This document shows positions 1 to 10,701 of a stretch of 64,000 nt of DNA, in pieces. Position 1 is the stretch's first letter; every line of letters begins with the position of its first letter. The notes beneath the pieces are model-generated. The model searched no databases and was not told the DNA's origin. It saw nothing but the letters and a program-made list of their open reading frames with translations. The stretch is from Streptomyces venezuelae (GTDB lineage Bacteria; Actinomycetota; Actinomycetes; Streptomycetales; Streptomycetaceae): positions 5,368,501-5,432,500 of the forward strand of contig NZ_CP029189.1 in the NCBI RefSeq assembly GCF_008642275.1. Direction: 5' to 3'. The position numbers and the translations under genes were made by a program.

Positions 1-563
1 GCCGCGACTGCGCCGGCCCGCGCACCCAGGCCATGCTGTATGCGATGGAGGCCCGCGCCTACGCCAACATGGGCCAGCCCAGCCGCTGCAAGCGCGCCGT
101 GCGGATGGCCGAGGACACCTTCTCCGACGTCGGCTTCGGGGGCGAGCCCGAACCCGACTGGATCCGCTTCTTCTCCGAGGCCGAGCTGAACGGCGAGAAC
201 TCCCACTCGTACCGGGACCTGGCCTACGTGGCCGGGCGCAGCCCCATGTACGCCTCCCTCGCCGAGCCCGTCATGGAACGGGCCGTCGAGCTCTTCGAGA
301 AGGACGAGGAGCACCAGCGCTCCTACGCCCTCAACCTCATCGGCATGGCCACCGTGCACCTGCTCCAGCGCGAGCCCGAGCAGGCCGTGGCCCTCGTCGA
401 CCGTGCCCTGGACGTGGCGGGAAAGGTGCGGTCCGAACGGGTGAACACCCGCCTGCGCAAGACCGTCGACACCGCCGCCCGTGAATACGGCGACGTCGCC
501 GAGGTGGTCCGGCTCACCGACCACCTCGCCTCCCGGCTCCCCGAAGCCGCGGAGGCCGTCTGA
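1..563 (+). CDS. nsdA: NsdA-like regulator, C-terminal part (5' end outside window)
   Basis: The reading frame is already open at base 3, so only the last ~186 residues of a longer protein are present. The visible part is a run of amphipathic helix pairs resembling TPR units, with no obvious catalytic motif. In Streptomyces the gene directly before amtB encodes NsdA, a TPR-type negative regulator of differentiation and antibiotic production. The name rests on this gene order plus the helical-repeat character. The DNA-binding or N-terminal part cannot be seen, so another TPR regulator remains possible. Confidence 0.6.
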   Translation, partial: RDCAGPRTQAMLYAMEARAYANMGQPSRCKRAVRMAEDTFSDVGFGGEPEPDWIRFFSEAELNGENSHSYRDLAYVAGRSPMYASLAEPVMERAVELFEKDEEHQRSYALNLIGMATVHLLQREPEQAVALVDRALDVAGKVRSERVNTRLRKTVDTAAREYGDVAEVVRLTDHLASRLPEAAEAV

Positions 564-754
564 CGGCCCACGCGGCCGTCCCCGACCCCGGCCGCGGCAG
601 TCACCCCGTGAAGCCCGATCAGGCTCCCCCAGCCAGGACATCCGGGTACTGCCGCGGCCGGTCCCCCCTTTGCGCCTGAAACGGCGCCGCTCTCGCGGAG
701 GGGGTTGCTCGTCGTCGTGGTTGCTCAATTGACGGGTGCCGTGTTCATCGCTGC

Positions 755-790
755 GTAACAGCACAGACCTCTTCGTCACGGCCGCGAAAC
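755..790 (+). promoter_or_regulatory. GlnR-type operator upstream of amtB
   Basis: GTCAC at 775-779, six bases, then GAAAC at 786-790 matches the actinobacterial GlnR pattern gTnAc-n6-GaAAc exactly. A weaker partner, GTAAC at 755-759 with a degenerate second half GACCT at 766-770, lies just upstream. The site sits ~150 bp before amtB, a classical GlnR target. The rest of the 375-bp gap (564-938) shows no credible gene. It ends with GAGGAG, a good ribosome-binding site for amtB. Confidence 0.65.
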
Positions 791-938
791 ATCGGGCGGC
801 GCCGCCGGAAACCGGCCTGCGCGAATCTCGGGGTCATTAACCGGCCAGCCTCCCCAGCCCGGCCGGACACCCCCTTTTACGCCGCTCAGGTTTTCACGAT
901 CGCCCGCACGCGAACGTACCGACGACGAGGAGACGCCG

Positions 939-2614
<1,676 letters not shown>

Positions 2615-2631
2615 GTGACGGGAGCTGCCGG

Positions 2632-5058
2632 GTGACGAGCGTCGAAGAGAACACGGACCACACGGCCGACTCGGGACCCGGCGGCTACGCCGAGGCCCGG
2701 CTGCGACTCCTCCAGGAGGAGTCGCGGTCCGGGCCTTCGCGCCGTTCCGCCCTGGCCGGGCTGACCGACACATGGCTGAACGCGCTGTTCACCACCGCCG
2801 TACGGGAGACGGGTGTCCGCGCTGCCACGCTGGTCGCCGTCGGCGGCTACGGGCGCGCCGAACTCTCCCCGCGCAGCGACCTCGACCTGGTGCTGCTGTA
2901 CGACGGCAAGGCCGATCCGCGGGCTCTGGGCGCGCTGGCCGACCGGCTCTGGTACCCGGTGTGGGACCTCGGGCTCGCCCTCGACCACTCGGTACGCACC
3001 CCCGGCGAGGCCCGCAAGACGGCCGCCGAGGACCTGAAGGCGCACCTCGGCCTGCTGGACGCCCGCACCGTCGCCGGTGACGCCGGACTCCTGGCCGGCC
3101 TGCGGACCGCCGTACTTGCCGACTGGCGCAACCAGGCGGCCAGAAGGCTCCCGGAGCTGCACACCCTGTGCCGTGAGCGGGCCGAGCGGGCCGGTGAACT
3201 GCGCTTCCTGCTCGAACCCGACCTCAAGGAGGCCCGCGGGGGCCTGCGCGACGCCACCGCCCTGCGGGCGGTCGCCGCGTCCTGGCTGGCCGACGCCCCG
3301 CGCGAGGGCCTCAGCCAGGCCCGGCGGCGGCTCCTGGACGCCCGGGACGCCCTGCACCTGGTCACCGGCCGGGCCACCGACCGGCTCTCCCTCCAGGAAC
3401 AGGACCAGGTCGCGGCCCGGCTCGGACTCCTCGACGCGGACGCGCTGCTGCGCGAGGTCTACGAGGCCGCGCGCGTCGTCGCCTACGCCGGCGACGTGAC
3501 CTGGCGGGAGGTCGGGCGCGTCCTGCGGGCCCGTGCCGCCCGGCCCAGGCTCCGCGGACTGCTGGGCGGCCGGGGCGACCGGGTGCCGCCGCGGGCGCCC
3601 CTGGCCGAAGGCGTGGTGGAGTCCGACGGCGAGGCCGTACTGGCCCTGGCCGCGCGCCCCGACCGTGATCCCGTACTCGCCCTGCGGTTCGCCGCGGCCG
3701 CCGCGCAGGCGGGACTGCCGGTCTCCCTGCACGCCGTACGCAGACTCGCGGCGCAGGGCAAGCCGCTCCCGGTGCCCTGGCCGGCCGAGGCCCGTGAACA
3801 GCTGCTGACCCTGCTGGGGGCGGGGGAGCCGACGGTGGCCGTGTGGGAGGCCCTGGAGGCCGAGGGCCTGATCACCCGGCTGCTCCCGGACTGGGAGCGG
3901 GTGCGCTGCCGCCCCCAGCGCAACCCCGTCCACACCTGGACGGTCGACCGGCACCTGATCGAGACGGCGGTGCGGGCCTCCGCCCTCACCCGCCGGGTGG
4001 GCCGCCCCGACCTGCTGCTGATGGCCGCGCTCCTGCACGACATCGGCAAGGGCTGGCCGGGGGACCACTCGGTGGCCGGCGAGACCATCGCCCGGGACGT
4101 CGCCGCACGGGTGGGATTCGACGCCCGGGACGTCGCCGTGCTCGGGACGCTCGTACGGCACCACCTGCTGCTGATCGACACCGCGACCCGGCGCGACCTG
4201 GACGACCCGGCCACCGTCCGCACGGTCGCCGACGCCGTCGGGTCGGTGGGCACGCTGGAGATACTGCACGCCCTGACCGAGGCGGACGCCCGGGCCACCG
4301 GTCCGGCGGCGTGGAGCGCATGGCGGGGATCGCTCGTGGCGGACCTCGTCGCGCGGGTCGCCGCCGTACTGCGCGGCACGGCCCCGGTGGCCGGGGAACC
4401 GGAGATCCCGACCACCGAACAGGAACGCCTGGCCGTGGAGGCCCTGCGCACCGGGGAGCCGGTCCTGGCGCTCCAGGCCCGCCAGGAGGACGACGCGGTC
4501 GGCGTGGACCTCGTCGTCGCCGTCCCCGACCAGCCGGGGGTCCTCCCGGCGGTGGCCGGGGTCCTGGCCCTGCACCGGCTCACCGTACGGGCGGCCGACC
4601 TGCGCTCCATGGAGCTCCCGGACCGCCTCGGCGAGGTCCTGGTACTGCGCTGGCGGGTGGCGGCGGAGTACGGCGCGCTGCCGGAGGCGGCCCGGCTCCG
4701 CACCGACCTGGTCCGCGCCCTGGACGGCTCGCTGGACGTCCCGGCCAGGCTGGCCGACCGCGAGGCGGCCTATCCGCGGCGGCGCGGGGTGGTCCCGCCG
4801 CCGCCCCGGGTCACGGTGGTCCCGGAGGTGTCCTCGCTGGCCACGGTCCTGGAGGTGCGCGCGCCGGACGCGGTGGGTCTGCTGCACTGCATCGGCCGGG
4901 CCCTGGAGTCCCGCGGCGTCCGGGTCCGCAGCGCGCACGTCTCCACCCTGGGCGCGAACGCGGTGGACACGCTGTACGTGACCACCCCCGAGGGCAAACC
5001 CCTCGACCCGGCGGAGGCGACGGCCCTGGCCGGCCGGTTGGCTGCCGCCCTGGCGTAG
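2632..5058 (+). CDS. glnD: PII nucleotidyltransferase GlnD
   Basis: The 808-residue protein has the GlnD domain order. A nucleotidyltransferase site GGYGRAEL (71-78) is followed by SDLDL, an HD hydrolase site LLHDIGKG (His469-Asp470) lies in the middle, and two ACT-like glutamine-sensing domains fill the C-terminal ~180 residues. It modifies and demodifies GlnK. The GTG at 2632 is chosen because GGAG lies seven bases upstream and the sequence before it is Arg-rich and unlike the family. It is the last gene of the nitrogen operon and is followed at once by a strong terminator. Confidence 0.95.
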   Translation: MTSVEENTDHTADSGPGGYAEARLRLLQEESRSGPSRRSALAGLTDTWLNALFTTAVRETGVRAATLVAVGGYGRAELSPRSDLDLVLLYDGKADPRALGALADRLWYPVWDLGLALDHSVRTPGEARKTAAEDLKAHLGLLDARTVAGDAGLLAGLRTAVLADWRNQAARRLPELHTLCRERAERAGELRFLLEPDLKEARGGLRDATALRAVAASWLADAPREGLSQARRRLLDARDALHLVTGRATDRLSLQEQDQVAARLGLLDADALLREVYEAARVVAYAGDVTWREVGRVLRARAARPRLRGLLGGRGDRVPPRAPLAEGVVESDGEAVLALAARPDRDPVLALRFAAAAAQAGLPVSLHAVRRLAAQGKPLPVPWPAEAREQLLTLLGAGEPTVAVWEALEAEGLITRLLPDWERVRCRPQRNPVHTWTVDRHLIETAVRASALTRRVGRPDLLLMAALLHDIGKGWPGDHSVAGETIARDVAARVGFDARDVAVLGTLVRHHLLLIDTATRRDLDDPATVRTVADAVGSVGTLEILHALTEADARATGPAAWSAWRGSLVADLVARVAAVLRGTAPVAGEPEIPTTEQERLAVEALRTGEPVLALQARQEDDAVGVDLVVAVPDQPGVLPAVAGVLALHRLTVRAADLRSMELPDRLGEVLVLRWRVAAEYGALPEAARLRTDLVRALDGSLDVPARLADREAAYPRRRGVVPPPPRVTVVPEVSSLATVLEVRAPDAVGLLHCIGRALESRGVRVRSAHVSTLGANAVDTLYVTTPEGKPLDPAEATALAGRLAAALA

Positions 5059-5063
5059 CCGGC

Positions 5064-5102
5064 AACGACGGCGGGGCCGGCTCTTCCGGCCCCGCCGTCG
5101 TT
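5064..5102 (+). terminator. Terminator of the amtB-glnK-glnD operon
   Basis: A perfect 17-bp stem (5064-5080 with 5086-5102) encloses the loop CTCTT and lies six bases after the glnD stop. It is the strongest hairpin in this gap. Confidence 0.85.
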
Positions 5103-5205
5103 TGAGGCGCGGGGTTGGGGCGGAGCCCCGGGAAACGGTGAAAGGGCGGGGCGGCACTCATGCGCACGTGACCCGGATGCTGTGGGGGTCGTTCTACGCG
5201 TCGTG

Positions 5206-5318
5206 ATCCCCATGGTCATGGGGATGATCCACCGGGACAGCAAGTCCTGACGATCGGCAAGGCATGCTCCCCGCCGCTGCGGGGATGTGACCTCGCTTGC
5301 CGGACCCGGCAGGCGAGG
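5206..5318. other. Three consecutive hairpins in the ffh upstream region
   Basis: The 332-bp gap 5059-5390 holds no gene. Besides the glnD terminator it contains three further inverted repeats: ATCCCCATG/CATGGGGAT (5206-5225), CCCCGC-CGCT-GCGGGG (about 5270-5285), and a 13-bp stem with one G-T pair, CCTCGCTTGCCGG with CCGGCAGGCGAGG (5291-5318), followed by a T-rich run. They could form a structured leader or attenuator for ffh. No known riboswitch consensus is recognised. Confidence 0.5.
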
Positions 5319-5390
5319 TTCATTCGTTTGCGGGGCCGGATACTCTGGAGGGCGACCGACCGCCCCCGACCCCAAGGACCAACGAGCGCC

Positions 5391-6962
5391 GTGTTCGATA
5401 CTCTTTCCGACCGCCTGGCGAATACTTTCAAGGGCCTCCGTGGCAAGGGGCGCCTCAGCGAGCAGGACATCGACGCAGCGGCCCGGGAAATCCGTATCGC
5501 GCTCCTCGAGGCCGACGTCGCCCTGCCCGTCGTCCGCTCGTTCATCGCGAACGTCAAGGAACGGGCCCGGGGCGAGGAGGTCAGCAAGGCGCTGAATCCC
5601 TCCCAGCAGGTGCTCAAGATCGTCAACGACGAGCTCGTCACCATCCTCGGCGGCGAGACCCGGCGGCTGCGCTTCGCCAAGACCGCCCCCACCGTGATCA
5701 TGCTGGCCGGTCTCCAGGGTGCCGGTAAGACCACCCTCGCCGGAAAGCTCGGCCTCTGGCTGAAGGGGCAGGGCCACGCGCCGCTGCTCGTCGCCTGTGA
5801 CCTCCAGCGCCCCAACGCCGTCAACCAGCTGAGCGTCGTCGCCGAGCGCGCCGGCGTGGCCGTGTACGCGCCCCAGCCCGGCAACGGCGTCGGCGACCCG
5901 GTCCAGGTCGCGAAGGACTCCGTCGAGTACGCGCGGACCAAGCAGTACGACATCGTCATCGTCGACACCGCCGGCCGCCTCGGCATCGACGCCGAGCTGA
6001 TGCAGCAGGCCGCGGACATCCGCGACGCCGTCAGCCCCGACGAGATCCTCTTCGTCGTCGACGCCATGATCGGCCAGGACGCGGTCAACACCGCCGAGGC
6101 CTTCCGCGACGGCGTCGGCTTCGACGGCGTCGTGCTCTCCAAGCTCGACGGCGACGCCCGGGGCGGTGCCGCGCTCTCCATCGCGCACGTCACCGGCAAG
6201 CAGATCATGTTCGCCTCGAACGGCGAGAAGCTCGACGAGTTCGACGCCTTCCACCCGGACCGCATGGCGGGCCGGATCCTCGACATGGGTGACATGCTCA
6301 CCCTCATCGAGCAGGCCGAGAAGACCTTCTCGCAGGCCGAGGCCGAGAAGATGGCGGCCAAGCTCGCCAAGGGCCCCAAGGAGTTCACGCTCGACGACTT
6401 CCTGGCCCAGATGGAGCAGGTCCGCAAGATGGGCTCCATCTCCAAGCTGCTCGGCATGCTGCCCGGCATGGGGCAGATCAAGGACCAGATCAACAACATC
6501 GACGAGCGCGACGTCGACCGCACCGCGGCGATCATCAAGTCGATGACCCCGGCCGAGCGCCAGGACCCGACGATCATCAACGGCTCGCGCCGTGCCCGTA
6601 TCGCCAAGGGCTCCGGCACCGAGGTCAGCGCGGTCAAGTCGCTGGTCGAGCGGTTCTTCGACGCCCGCAAGATGATGTCCCGCATGGCCCAGGGCGGCGG
6701 CATGCCGGGGATGCCCGGCATGCCCGGGATGGGTGGCGGCCCCGGCCGGCAGAAGAAGCAGGTCAAGCAGGCCAAGGGCAAGCGCAAGAGCGGCAACCCG
6801 ATGAAGCGCAAGGAAGAGGAGGCCGCAGCCGCGGCCCGCCGGGAGCAGGGCCCGCAGGCGATCGAGCCCGCGGCCGCCGGCAACCCCTTCGGCCTTCCGG
6901 CGGGTGGCCAGGGCGGCGAGGACTTCGACCTCCCGGACGAGTTCAAGAAGTTCATGAAGTAA
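5391..6962 (+). CDS. ffh: Signal recognition particle protein Ffh
   Basis: This SRP GTPase of 523 residues binds the signal sequences of membrane and secreted proteins together with SRP RNA and hands ribosomes to FtsY. It shows the N-domain helices, the P-loop GLQGAGKTT (from 107), DTAGR, and a Met-rich M domain with a run of MPG repeats near 430-450. A Lys/Ala/Glu-rich tail follows, longer than in E. coli. The GTG start gives MFDTLSDRL, the usual N-terminus. A strong terminator follows the stop. Confidence 0.97.
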   Translation: MFDTLSDRLANTFKGLRGKGRLSEQDIDAAAREIRIALLEADVALPVVRSFIANVKERARGEEVSKALNPSQQVLKIVNDELVTILGGETRRLRFAKTAPTVIMLAGLQGAGKTTLAGKLGLWLKGQGHAPLLVACDLQRPNAVNQLSVVAERAGVAVYAPQPGNGVGDPVQVAKDSVEYARTKQYDIVIVDTAGRLGIDAELMQQAADIRDAVSPDEILFVVDAMIGQDAVNTAEAFRDGVGFDGVVLSKLDGDARGGAALSIAHVTGKQIMFASNGEKLDEFDAFHPDRMAGRILDMGDMLTLIEQAEKTFSQAEAEKMAAKLAKGPKEFTLDDFLAQMEQVRKMGSISKLLGMLPGMGQIKDQINNIDERDVDRTAAIIKSMTPAERQDPTIINGSRRARIAKGSGTEVSAVKSLVERFFDARKMMSRMAQGGGMPGMPGMPGMGGGPGRQKKQVKQAKGKRKSGNPMKRKEEEAAAAARREQGPQAIEPAAAGNPFGLPAGGQGGEDFDLPDEFKKFMK

Positions 6963-6981
6963 CACCCGCGCAGGTGGGTGA

Positions 6982-7019
6982 GGAGGGCCCCGGCCGTGTT
7001 CGCACGGCCGGGGCCCTCC
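6982..7019 (+). terminator. Terminator after ffh
   Basis: A perfect 17-bp GC-rich stem (6982-6998 with 7003-7019) is closed by the loop TTCG. It lies about 20 bases after the ffh stop. Confidence 0.9.
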
Positions 7020-7081
7020 CGTCTTCTCCGGGGCGACGGCCCGATCCATCCGACGCGCAGAGCCCCTGCGGACTGTCCGCC

Positions 7082-7270
7082 GCCCCCACCGCCCTCGACG
7101 CCGTCGACCACGAGATGCGGCGCATCGTGGACGGGTGCTACCCGGAGGCCTGCCGTCTGCTGCGCGACCACCGGCCGCGGCCGGACCCCCTGGCCCGGGC
7201 CCTCCTCGCCGAGCAGACCCCGGACGAGCCGGCCGCCCACGCCGCCGCGGGCATCACGCGGCTGACGAAG
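7082..7270 (+). pseudogene. Relic of an FtsH-type protease, C-terminal end only
   Basis: Translation in this frame gives LDAVDHEMRRIVDGCYPEA, then a run ending LARALLAEQTPDEPAA. This matches the conserved C-terminal helices of FtsH AAA+ zinc proteases (VDxEVxxI...A..LL...LDxLAxxLLExET). There is no start, no AAA or HExxH domain, and no stop at the expected place; the frame runs on into the antisense of the next gene. I recall an ftsH-like gene at this position in other Streptomyces, so a deletion remnant is the simplest reading. A chance similarity in GC-rich sequence is less likely. Confidence 0.6.
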
Positions 7271-7300
7271 GGGCACGGCGCCGGCTGGGGAGCGGCCGCG

Positions 7301-8029
7301 TCAGTCCACCCGGGCGATCACGTACCGGAAGATGTTCGGCAGCCACACGGCGCCGTCGGATCGCTCGAACGGGTGAAGCGCCTCGGCCAGCTCCTTCTCC
7401 GCCAGCACCGAATCGGCCGGTTCGAAGGGCGCGGCGCACGCCGCTCCCGTGGAGCCGCCCGCGCCGGGGTAGAGCCCGGTCGACAACAGCCCGCGGACCG
7501 CGCTGTCCACGTCCGCGTACCCGAACGGGCAGAACACCCGCCCGGAACCGTCGGGCCGGAGCCCGGCCCGCTCCACGAGCGCGTCGAGGTCCCGCGGCGC
7601 GGGCCCGCCGCCGAGCACCGAGGGCACCGTGCAGCGCTCCGCGGGGCCCCAGCCGGCCAGCACCACCGCCCCGCCGCGGCGGACCGCGGGCAGGGCCGCG
7701 GCCAGCGCCGCCGGGGCCGGGGAGAAGGCCAGCAGAGCGTCGTACGGGCGGGACCGCCCCGCCGGCTCCGGCGGGGCCGCCAGGACCTCCAGCAGCCGCT
7801 CACGGGCCAGCGCCCGCCGGGCCGGGTCCGCCTCCACACCCGTGGCCACGGCTCCCCGCCCGGCCGCCAGCAGCAGTGGCAGCCCGGCTCCGCAGTCCAG
7901 GCCGAGCAGCCGGTCGCCCGGCCCGACCTCCAGCCGGTCGTAGACCGCCTCGTACAGCGGTACAAGCATCCGTTCCTGGATCTCCGCCCAGTCCCGGGCG
8001 ACGAGCGTCGCCGTCGGCGTCGGTGTCAT
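7301..8029 (-). CDS. SAM-dependent methyltransferase-like protein
   Basis: The 242-residue protein has a Rossmann-type methyltransferase core: LLGLDCGAGLPLLLAA as motif I, TGVEADP as the acidic end of strand 2, and YDALLAFSP near motif IV. The C-terminal half ends LPNIFRYVIARVD. The substrate cannot be told. The start is the ATG giving MTPTPTATLVARDW, with AGGAG about ten bases upstream. It is divergent from proS, with ~130 bp shared between the two promoters. Paralogues of this family are common in Streptomyces as uncharacterised class I methyltransferases. Confidence 0.75.
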   Translation of the reverse strand: MTPTPTATLVARDWAEIQERMLVPLYEAVYDRLEVGPGDRLLGLDCGAGLPLLLAAGRGAVATGVEADPARRALARERLLEVLAAPPEPAGRSRPYDALLAFSPAPAALAAALPAVRRGGAVVLAGWGPAERCTVPSVLGGGPAPRDLDALVERAGLRPDGSGRVFCPFGYADVDSAVRGLLSTGLYPGAGGSTGAACAAPFEPADSVLAEKELAEALHPFERSDGAVWLPNIFRYVIARVD

Positions 8030-8122
8030 CGAAAGAGCGCTCCTGATTCCGTGTCGCCCCCTTGCCCCCGTTGCCAGAGAACTCCCCATTCGCCCGCGCG
8101 TCCAGAGGAGCGCGGCACCCGA

Positions 8123-8153
8123 TTCACGCATCGTGTGCCGGGCGCCGTACGAT
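8123..8153 (+). promoter_or_regulatory. Probable proS promoter giving a leaderless transcript
   Basis: TACGAT at 8148-8153 lies seven bases before the proS ATG, with a weak -35 candidate TTCACG at 8123-8128 (19-bp spacing). No Shine-Dalgarno sequence precedes the ATG. Transcription would begin at or next to the start codon, which is common in actinobacteria. Confidence 0.4.
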
Positions 8154-8160
8154 TCGCGGC

Positions 8161-9573
8161 ATGGCAAAGGCACCCGTTCTCACCCCGCAGGCGGAGGATT
8201 TCCCCCGCTGGTACCAGGATCTGATCAACAAGGCCGAGCTGGCCGACAACGGTCCGGTCCGAGGCACCATGGTCATCCGACCGTACGGCTACGGCCTGTG
8301 GGAGCGGATGCAGCAGGAGATGGACGCGCGGATCAAGGACGCGGGCGCCCAGAACGCCTACTTCCCGCTGTTCATCCCGCAGTCGTACCTGACGAAGGAA
8401 GCGGAGCACGTCGAGGGCTTCGCCCCCGAGCTCGCGGTCGTCACGCACGGCGGCGGCAAGGAGCTGGAGGAGCCCGTCGTCGTCCGGCCCACGTCCGAGA
8501 CGATCATCAACGACTACTTCTCCAAGTGGGTCCAGAGCTACCGCGACCTGCCCCTGCTGATCAACCAGTGGGCCAACGTGGTCCGCTGGGAGATGCGCCC
8601 GCGCGTGTTCCTCCGTACGAGCGAGTTCCTCTGGCAGGAGGGCCACACCGCCCACGCCACCTACGAGGACGCCCGCGACTACGCGGCCCGCATCCACACG
8701 GACGTCTACGGCGACTTCATGACGAACGTGCTCGGCATCGACGTCGTGCTCGGCCGCAAGACCGCCAAGGAGCGCTTCGCCGGCGCCATCAACACCCTCA
8801 CCCTCGAAGGCATGATGGGCGACGGCAAGGCCCTGCAGCTGGGCACGAGCCACGAGCTCGGCACCAACTTCGCCAAGGCCTTCAACACCCAGTACCTGTC
8901 GAAGGAAGGCAAGCAGGAGCTCGTCTGGCAGACCTCGTGGGGCGTTTCGACCCGCATGGTCGGCGGCCTGATCATGTCCCACGGCGACGACAACGGCCTG
9001 CGGGTGCCGCCGCGTCTCGCACACGTCCAGGTCGTCGTCATGGCGATCAAGGGCGACGAGGCCGTCGCGAAGGTCCGCGAGCTCGGCGCGCAGCTGAAGG
9101 CGGCCGGCATCCGCGTGCAGGTCGACGACCGCGTGGACACCCCCTTCGGCCGCCGCGCCGTGGACTGGGAGCTCAAGGGCGTACCGGTCCGCATCGAGAT
9201 CGGTCCCCGCGACCTGGAGGCCGGCACCGCGATGCTGGCCCGCCGGATCCCGGGCGGGAAGACCCCCGTGCAGATCGACGCCCTCGCCGACCTGCTGCCC
9301 AAGGTGCTGGACGAGGACCAGGCGCAGCTGCTGCGCGAGTCCCGCGAGCGCCGGCTGGCCCGTACCTCCGACGTCGCGACCATCGGGGAGGCCGCCGAGG
9401 CCGCCGTCGCCGGTGGCTGGGCGCGGATCCCGTGGGCGGACCTCGGTCCGGAGGGCGAGGCCAAGCTGGCCGAGCAGGCCGTGTCCGTGCGCTGCCTGAT
9501 CGCCGAGGACGGGTCGGTCCCGGAGGCGGACGACGCCCCCGGTACGCTCGCGATCGTCGCGCGCTCGTACTGA
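8161..9573 (+). CDS. proS: Prolyl-tRNA synthetase
   Basis: This class II aminoacyl-tRNA synthetase charges tRNA-Pro. At 470 residues it is the shorter type without the bacterial editing insertion. Motif 2 is visible around FLRTSEFLWQEGHTAH and motif 3 around MSHGDDNGLRVPP. An anticodon-binding domain follows, and the C-terminal zinc-type extension ends in a conserved Tyr. The start MAKAPVLTPQ is preferred over an upstream extension in the same frame because the extension is not protein-like and a -10 box lies in it. It is followed by a hairpin terminator. Confidence 0.95.
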   Translation: MAKAPVLTPQAEDFPRWYQDLINKAELADNGPVRGTMVIRPYGYGLWERMQQEMDARIKDAGAQNAYFPLFIPQSYLTKEAEHVEGFAPELAVVTHGGGKELEEPVVVRPTSETIINDYFSKWVQSYRDLPLLINQWANVVRWEMRPRVFLRTSEFLWQEGHTAHATYEDARDYAARIHTDVYGDFMTNVLGIDVVLGRKTAKERFAGAINTLTLEGMMGDGKALQLGTSHELGTNFAKAFNTQYLSKEGKQELVWQTSWGVSTRMVGGLIMSHGDDNGLRVPPRLAHVQVVVMAIKGDEAVAKVRELGAQLKAAGIRVQVDDRVDTPFGRRAVDWELKGVPVRIEIGPRDLEAGTAMLARRIPGGKTPVQIDALADLLPKVLDEDQAQLLRESRERRLARTSDVATIGEAAEAAVAGGWARIPWADLGPEGEAKLAEQAVSVRCLIAEDGSVPEADDAPGTLAIVARSY

Positions 9574-9593
9574 CCGGGCCGACCGGCCCCTGT

Positions 9594-9627
9594 GCCCCGG
9601 CGTGCGGCTCGTGCCGCGCGCCGGGGC
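9594..9627 (+). terminator. Terminator after proS
   Basis: A 15-bp stem with one G-T pair (9594-9608 with 9613-9627) encloses TCGT and begins about 20 bases after the proS stop. Confidence 0.8.
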
Positions 9628-9799
9628 CGGTTCGTCTCGGCCGGCCGGGGCGAGTTGGTCGACGTTACGTACCGACTCCTCCTGAGATCGGCGCACCCGT
9701 CCTCGTCGGGACGCATGAGACTGAACTGACTGGTACGTGCAAAAAATTTGGAATGGCCCGGAATCGGAACACCCGGGCACCTCGGCTCGTTGTCACGAC

Positions 9800-10396
9800 G
9801 TGAGCACGACACCACCTGTTCTCGCCGCAGAGCTGGCGCAGGCGTGGGCCGATATTCAGCGGTACCACCCCGAGCTGCCTGACCTTGCCGCGCCCGAGTC
9901 CCTGATCGGTGAGTCCTCGTCCGCCTGCGGCGCCGAGCTCTCCTTCGAGCGACTGCTGCACGAGGCAGTCCACGGCATCGCCGCCGCCCGCGGTGTCCGC
10001 GACACCTCGCGTGCCGGCCGCTACCACAACCGCAGATTCCTCGCGATCGCCGAGGAGATGGGGCTGGACCACTCCGAGGAGCCGCACGCGAGCAGCGGCT
10101 TCTCCCTGGTCACGCTCAATCCGGAGGCGAAGCGCCGCTACCGTCCCACCATCGAGCGGCTGCAGCGTGCGCTGAAGGCGCACACGGCCGCCACCGCGGC
10201 CGACACCAAGCGCAGCTTCCGCGGACCGGCCGCCCGGCACGGTTCCTCCGGCGGCGGCGTGCGCGTGAAGGCCGTCTGCGACTGCGGGCGCAACGTCCGG
10301 GTGGTCCCTTCCGTGCTGGCTCAGGCGCCGATCGTGTGCGGTGGCTGCATGAAGCCCTTCCGCATCCCCGACGTGGCCATCGCGGCGGCCTCCTGA
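9800..10396 (+). CDS. SprT-like zinc metalloprotein with C-terminal zinc ribbon
   Basis: The 198-residue protein contains HEAVH (His54, Glu55, His58), an HExxH zinc-protease motif. It is followed by YHNRRFLAIAEEMGL, which resembles the region after the active site in SprT/Spartan-type domains. The C-terminus carries a zinc ribbon with Cys160, Cys162, Cys180 and Cys183. It is probably a cytoplasmic metallopeptidase or a non-catalytic relative; the substrate is unknown. The start is GTG, giving MSTTPPVLAAELAQAW; an upstream in-frame extension from 9737 has no family-like character. Confidence 0.7.
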   Translation: MSTTPPVLAAELAQAWADIQRYHPELPDLAAPESLIGESSSACGAELSFERLLHEAVHGIAAARGVRDTSRAGRYHNRRFLAIAEEMGLDHSEEPHASSGFSLVTLNPEAKRRYRPTIERLQRALKAHTAATAADTKRSFRGPAARHGSSGGGVRVKAVCDCGRNVRVVPSVLAQAPIVCGGCMKPFRIPDVAIAAAS

Positions 10397-10540
10397 CCGC
10401 CTTCCCGTCGCCGCCGGGGCCACCCCCACGGCGGACCGGGCGCCGGGCCATCGCCCCCACCGGGGCGCCTGCCTCCGGCGCGCACGGCCGGCCCGTACCG
10501 CCCCCGTGCGGTCGGCTGGCGCCGGACCTGCCCGCCCGGC

Positions 10541-10568
10541 TGAGCGCGCCGCAGGCGTATGGCACAAT
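10541..10568 (+). promoter_or_regulatory. Candidate rpsP promoter in the 305-bp upstream gap
   Basis: Within 10397-10701, which holds no convincing gene, TGAGCG (10541-10546) and CACAAT (10563-10568) are 16 bp apart. They would make a ~110-nt leader before rpsP. The leader ends with AGGAG at 10686-10690. I see no recognised ribosomal-protein leader motif. Confidence 0.4.
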
Positions 10569-10701
10569 GGCTAGCTGTACTCGACAGTCGCATAGGACCC
10601 CTCTCTCCTCCGGCTGACGCGTCCATCGGGCACCCGAGTACCGCAACCCCACGTGGCATCTCATGTGCCCAACCACGTCAAGTTCAGGAGACACCACTCC
10701 A

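Noticed and set aside
9737..9799. N-terminal extension of the SprT-like protein and a possible SigR promoter (GGAAT) before it
   Set aside because: The spacing to a GTT -10 does not fit the SigR consensus, and the extension has no family-like sequence.
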